Shown here one piece after another: positions 13,317 through 15,524 of a stretch of 15,524 nt of DNA. Made by a program: the position numbers and the translations under genes. Location of the stretch: the NCBI GenBank assembly GCA_041402045.1, contig JAWKSZ010000103.1, positions 1 through 15,524 on the forward strand, read 5' to 3'. The stretch's first letter is position 1. Every line of letters begins with the position of its first letter. This stretch comes from JAGQRJ01 sp041402045 (lineage in GTDB: Bacteria; Planctomycetota; J058). The notes beneath the pieces are model-generated. The model was not told where the DNA came from and searched no databases. It saw only the letters and a list, made by a program, of their open reading frames with translations.

Positions 13317-15524
13317 ATGACCCAGCGTCCCTCCCAGCCGAACCTCGTGGCGTTGCTCGAGCAGCAGGTCCTGCCGCGCCTGTTCGAGCGCCTCGACCAG
13401 GCGTTCCCCGAGTTCGGCTGGGAGCGGACCCCGGACGGCTGGGTGGCCACGACCCGCGAGACCACGAAGCACGTCCTCAACGCCCGCCCCGAGCGCGTGG
13501 TCTGCAACCGGCCCTACGGGTTCTACGCCCACGGCGGCGAAGCCCGGACCTGGGTGGCCTACGTGAGCGGGGAGGCGCAGCCTCGAGGCTCGCGCTTCGT
13601 GGCCGCGGTCGAGCGGCTGTGCGAGTTGGCGGGCCTCCCCAGCCCCGGGCGAGCGCACTCGCCCCAGGAGGCTGAGGCGCTTGCCCAGGCCGAGGCCCGC
13701 CGCGAGGTGCTGGCTCGGGCGACCCAGCTCGCACAGAACGTCCTGAGGGGCGCTGAGGGCGCTCAGGCTCGGGCCTACGCCGAACGACGTGGCCTGAGCC
13801 TCGAGGCGCAGGAGGAGCTCGCGGTCGGGCTCTGGCCGAGCGTGGGCGAGGTGCGCCGCGCGATCCCCACTGAGCTCCACGCCGCCGCCCAGGACGCGGG
13901 CCTGTTTCGCGAGCAGTTCGCGGGCTACCTCGTGGTGCCCTGGCTCGACGCCTGGGGCCGTCCGCTGACCCTCTACTTCCGCTGGCCAGGGTCCGAGCTC
14001 CCCCAGGGTTTGCCAAAGACCCAGGCTCTCCCGGGTGCTGGGACCAAGAGCTCTCCCCTCTACTACGACCGGGCCAAGCACGCCGGCCACTCGGACCTGG
14101 TCCTGGTCGAGGGCGTGTTCGACGCCGCCGTGCTCCAGGCGAGAGGCGAGACCCAGGTCGTGGCCTGCGTCGCGGCGCAGCTCAGCAAGGCCCAGGTCGA
14201 GACCTTGGAGCGGAACCGGGTCGACTCGGTGACCCTGGTCCTCGACCCCGACCCGGGGGGCGAGGCCGGCACCCGCTCGTGCCTCAAGTCGCTCGCTGCG
14301 GCCGGGATCCAGGCCTACGTTGCCCCCACCCTCCCCGACGGCCTGGACCCGAACGAGTACGTGCTCCGGGACGGGGTGGACGGGTGGCGCGCGCACCTCC
14401 GGGGCGCGCTCACGGGCCCCTGCTACCTGGCGCAGCGGGCGCTCCAGGGCGTTCAGCCCGAGAGTCCGCGCCCCGAGCGCGAGGCCGCGCTGCGCCGAGT
14501 GGGCGAGGTGATCGAGCAGCTCCAGGGGCGCACGGCAGCCCGGGAGCGGGCCGAGCTGGTCCGGATCACCGCGAAGGCGACCGGGTTCGCCGCCAGCCAC
14601 CTCAAGGCCGAGCTGCCCCCAGCGAGCGGGGAGCGGCCCGCCCGCGCCCCGGGGGCAGCCGCGGAGGCATTCTTGCCCCTCGACGTCCCCTATCGAGAGG
14701 ACCCGTCGGGGCTCGTGTGGGTGCGCGAGCGCTTCGACAAGGACGGGCGCCCGGCCTACGACGACGTCCCGCTCGCGAATTTCTGCGCGCGGATCACGGC
14801 CGAGATCACCGAGGACGACGGCGCCGAGGAGCGGCGCGTGTTCGAGGTCACCGCCCAGCTCCACGGCGCGACCCAGGTGGTCCAGGTGCCGGCGCTCCAG
14901 TTCCAGGGGCTGCAGTGGGTGCTGGGGCAGCTTGGGGCCAGCGCCACCCTCGAGCCCGGCAAGGCGCTCCAGGACCGGGTGCGGCACGGGATCCAGGTCC
15001 TGTCCGGGATCCCGCCCAGCGAGCGCGTCTACACGCACTTGGGGTGGCGCGAGCTCGAGGACGGCTGGGCCTTCCTCCACGCCGAGGGGGCGATCGGCGC
15101 AGACGGGGCGCAGGAGGACGTGCGGATCAAGGTCGGCGACCCCCTGGAGCGCTTCGCGCTGCCGGCGCCCCCGGAGGGCGCCGAGCTCGAGAAGGCGCTG
15201 GCCGCCTGCCTGAGCTTCCTCCAGCTCGCGCCCGAGCGGCTCACGGTCCCGCTCCTGGCCCTGCCGTTTCGGGCAGCGCTGGGGGAGGCCGACTTCACGG
15301 CCTTTCTCTACGGGAGCTCAGGCGGTCACAAGTCCTGCCTCGCCGCCCTGGTCCAGCAGTTCTTTGGCCAGGGGCTTCACTACCAGAATCTGCCCGGGAG
15401 CTGGCTCAGCAGCGCCAACGCGCTCGAGGGGACGCTGTTCCTGGCCAAGGACACCGTGTTCGTGATCGACGACTTCGTCCCCGCGGGGTCCGTCTCGGAC
15501 CGGGCGCGGCGGCACCGCGACGCC
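13317..15524 (+). CDS. Phage primase-helicase (TOPRIM plus P-loop ATPase), runs off window
   Basis: The frame is open from the ATG at 13317 to the window end (736 residues seen, no stop). Residues 1-110 are an N-terminal domain with one Cys pair region but no complete zinc ribbon. A primase/TOPRIM core follows: LVLVEGVFDAAVL (E265) and TLVLDPDPGG (D310, D312), then LDPNEYV, as in DnaG-like phage primases. After a helical linker and a beta-rich domain, a P-loop appears as GSSGGHKS (666-673) with Walker B VFVIDDF (D718-D719), resembling the DUF927 helicase-like ATPases. It should prime and unwind phage or element DNA. The start lacks a strong Shine-Dalgarno. The C-terminal remainder of the ATPase is missing because of the window edge. 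Confidence 0.88.
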   Translation, partial: MTQRPSQPNLVALLEQQVLPRLFERLDQAFPEFGWERTPDGWVATTRETTKHVLNARPERVVCNRPYGFYAHGGEARTWVAYVSGEAQPRGSRFVAAVERLCELAGLPSPGRAHSPQEAEALAQAEARREVLARATQLAQNVLRGAEGAQARAYAERRGLSLEAQEELAVGLWPSVGEVRRAIPTELHAAAQDAGLFREQFAGYLVVPWLDAWGRPLTLYFRWPGSELPQGLPKTQALPGAGTKSSPLYYDRAKHAGHSDLVLVEGVFDAAVLQARGETQVVACVAAQLSKAQVETLERNRVDSVTLVLDPDPGGEAGTRSCLKSLAAAGIQAYVAPTLPDGLDPNEYVLRDGVDGWRAHLRGALTGPCYLAQRALQGVQPESPRPEREAALRRVGEVIEQLQGRTAARERAELVRITAKATGFAASHLKAELPPASGERPARAPGAAAEAFLPLDVPYREDPSGLVWVRERFDKDGRPAYDDVPLANFCARITAEITEDDGAEERRVFEVTAQLHGATQVVQVPALQFQGLQWVLGQLGASATLEPGKALQDRVRHGIQVLSGIPPSERVYTHLGWRELEDGWAFLHAEGAIGADGAQEDVRIKVGDPLERFALPAPPEGAELEKALAACLSFLQLAPERLTVPLLALPFRAALGEADFTAFLYGSSGGHKSCLAALVQQFFGQGLHYQNLPGSWLSSANALEGTLFLAKDTVFVIDDFVPAGSVSDRARRHRDA

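Noticed and set aside
13014..15080. Minus-strand open frame of 688 residues opposite the primase
   Set aside because: It is antisense to a gene with clear TOPRIM and P-loop motifs; its composition is typical of a shadow frame in GC-rich DNA and no family pattern is visible.
1..15524. CRISPR arrays, rRNA or tRNA genes
   Set aside because: No regularly spaced direct repeats of the right size and no RNA gene signatures were seen on either strand.

Overview
The window is GC-rich DNA with strong third-position G/C bias in its real genes. It probably comes from a Gram-negative environmental bacterium. A Planctomycetota-like host is my guess, based on the secreted two-repeat plus formylglycine-generating-enzyme (FGE)-type architecture and the neighbouring secreted protein; no marker gene settles this. 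There are three blocks.

Block 1 (1-3642, all minus strand) is a diversity-generating retroelement (DGR). In transcription order it holds a secreted target protein with a C-terminal FGE/C-type-lectin domain that ends in the variable repeat (VR), an HRDC-type accessory gene, an avd accessory gene, an intact reverse transcriptase with YMDD and IGxxxSQ motifs, and the start of the template repeat (TR), cut by the left window edge. The visible 43 bases of TR align without gaps to the VR with five mismatches. All five fall on adenines of the template (coding) strand, which is the hallmark of DGR mutagenesis. The avd and HRDC genes are interrupted by apparent frameshifts, and the target carries one inside its VR, while the RT is intact. 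The cassette is therefore either decaying or affected by local sequence error.

Block 2 (3643-5442) has a divergently transcribed gene for an exported protein with NPF repeats and a C-terminal beta-domain, followed by two tandem hairpins and about 220 bases with no recognisable gene.

Block 3 (5443-15524) is a prophage or phage-like region. On the minus strand a tightly overlapping packaging operon encodes a ParB-DNA methyltransferase fusion, small terminase, HNH nuclease, large terminase and portal. No capsid or tail gene follows the portal. Upstream lie a frameshifted zinc-ribbon membrane protein gene (plus strand), a gap of about 370 bases with nine GGTCAG half-sites and several palindromes, and a minus-strand regulator that joins a histone H1-like lysine-rich tail to a helix-turn-helix. 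Divergently, on the plus strand, come a small hypothetical gene, a DUF6378-type gene and a large TOPRIM primase-helicase that runs off the right edge.

Expected working of the parts: the RT with Avd copies TR RNA with adenine-specific errors and the product replaces the VR, diversifying the ligand-binding face of the secreted target. The phage block supplies replication (primase-helicase), regulation (HTH protein) and DNA packaging (terminases, HNH, portal). I saw no tRNA, rRNA or CRISPR array.
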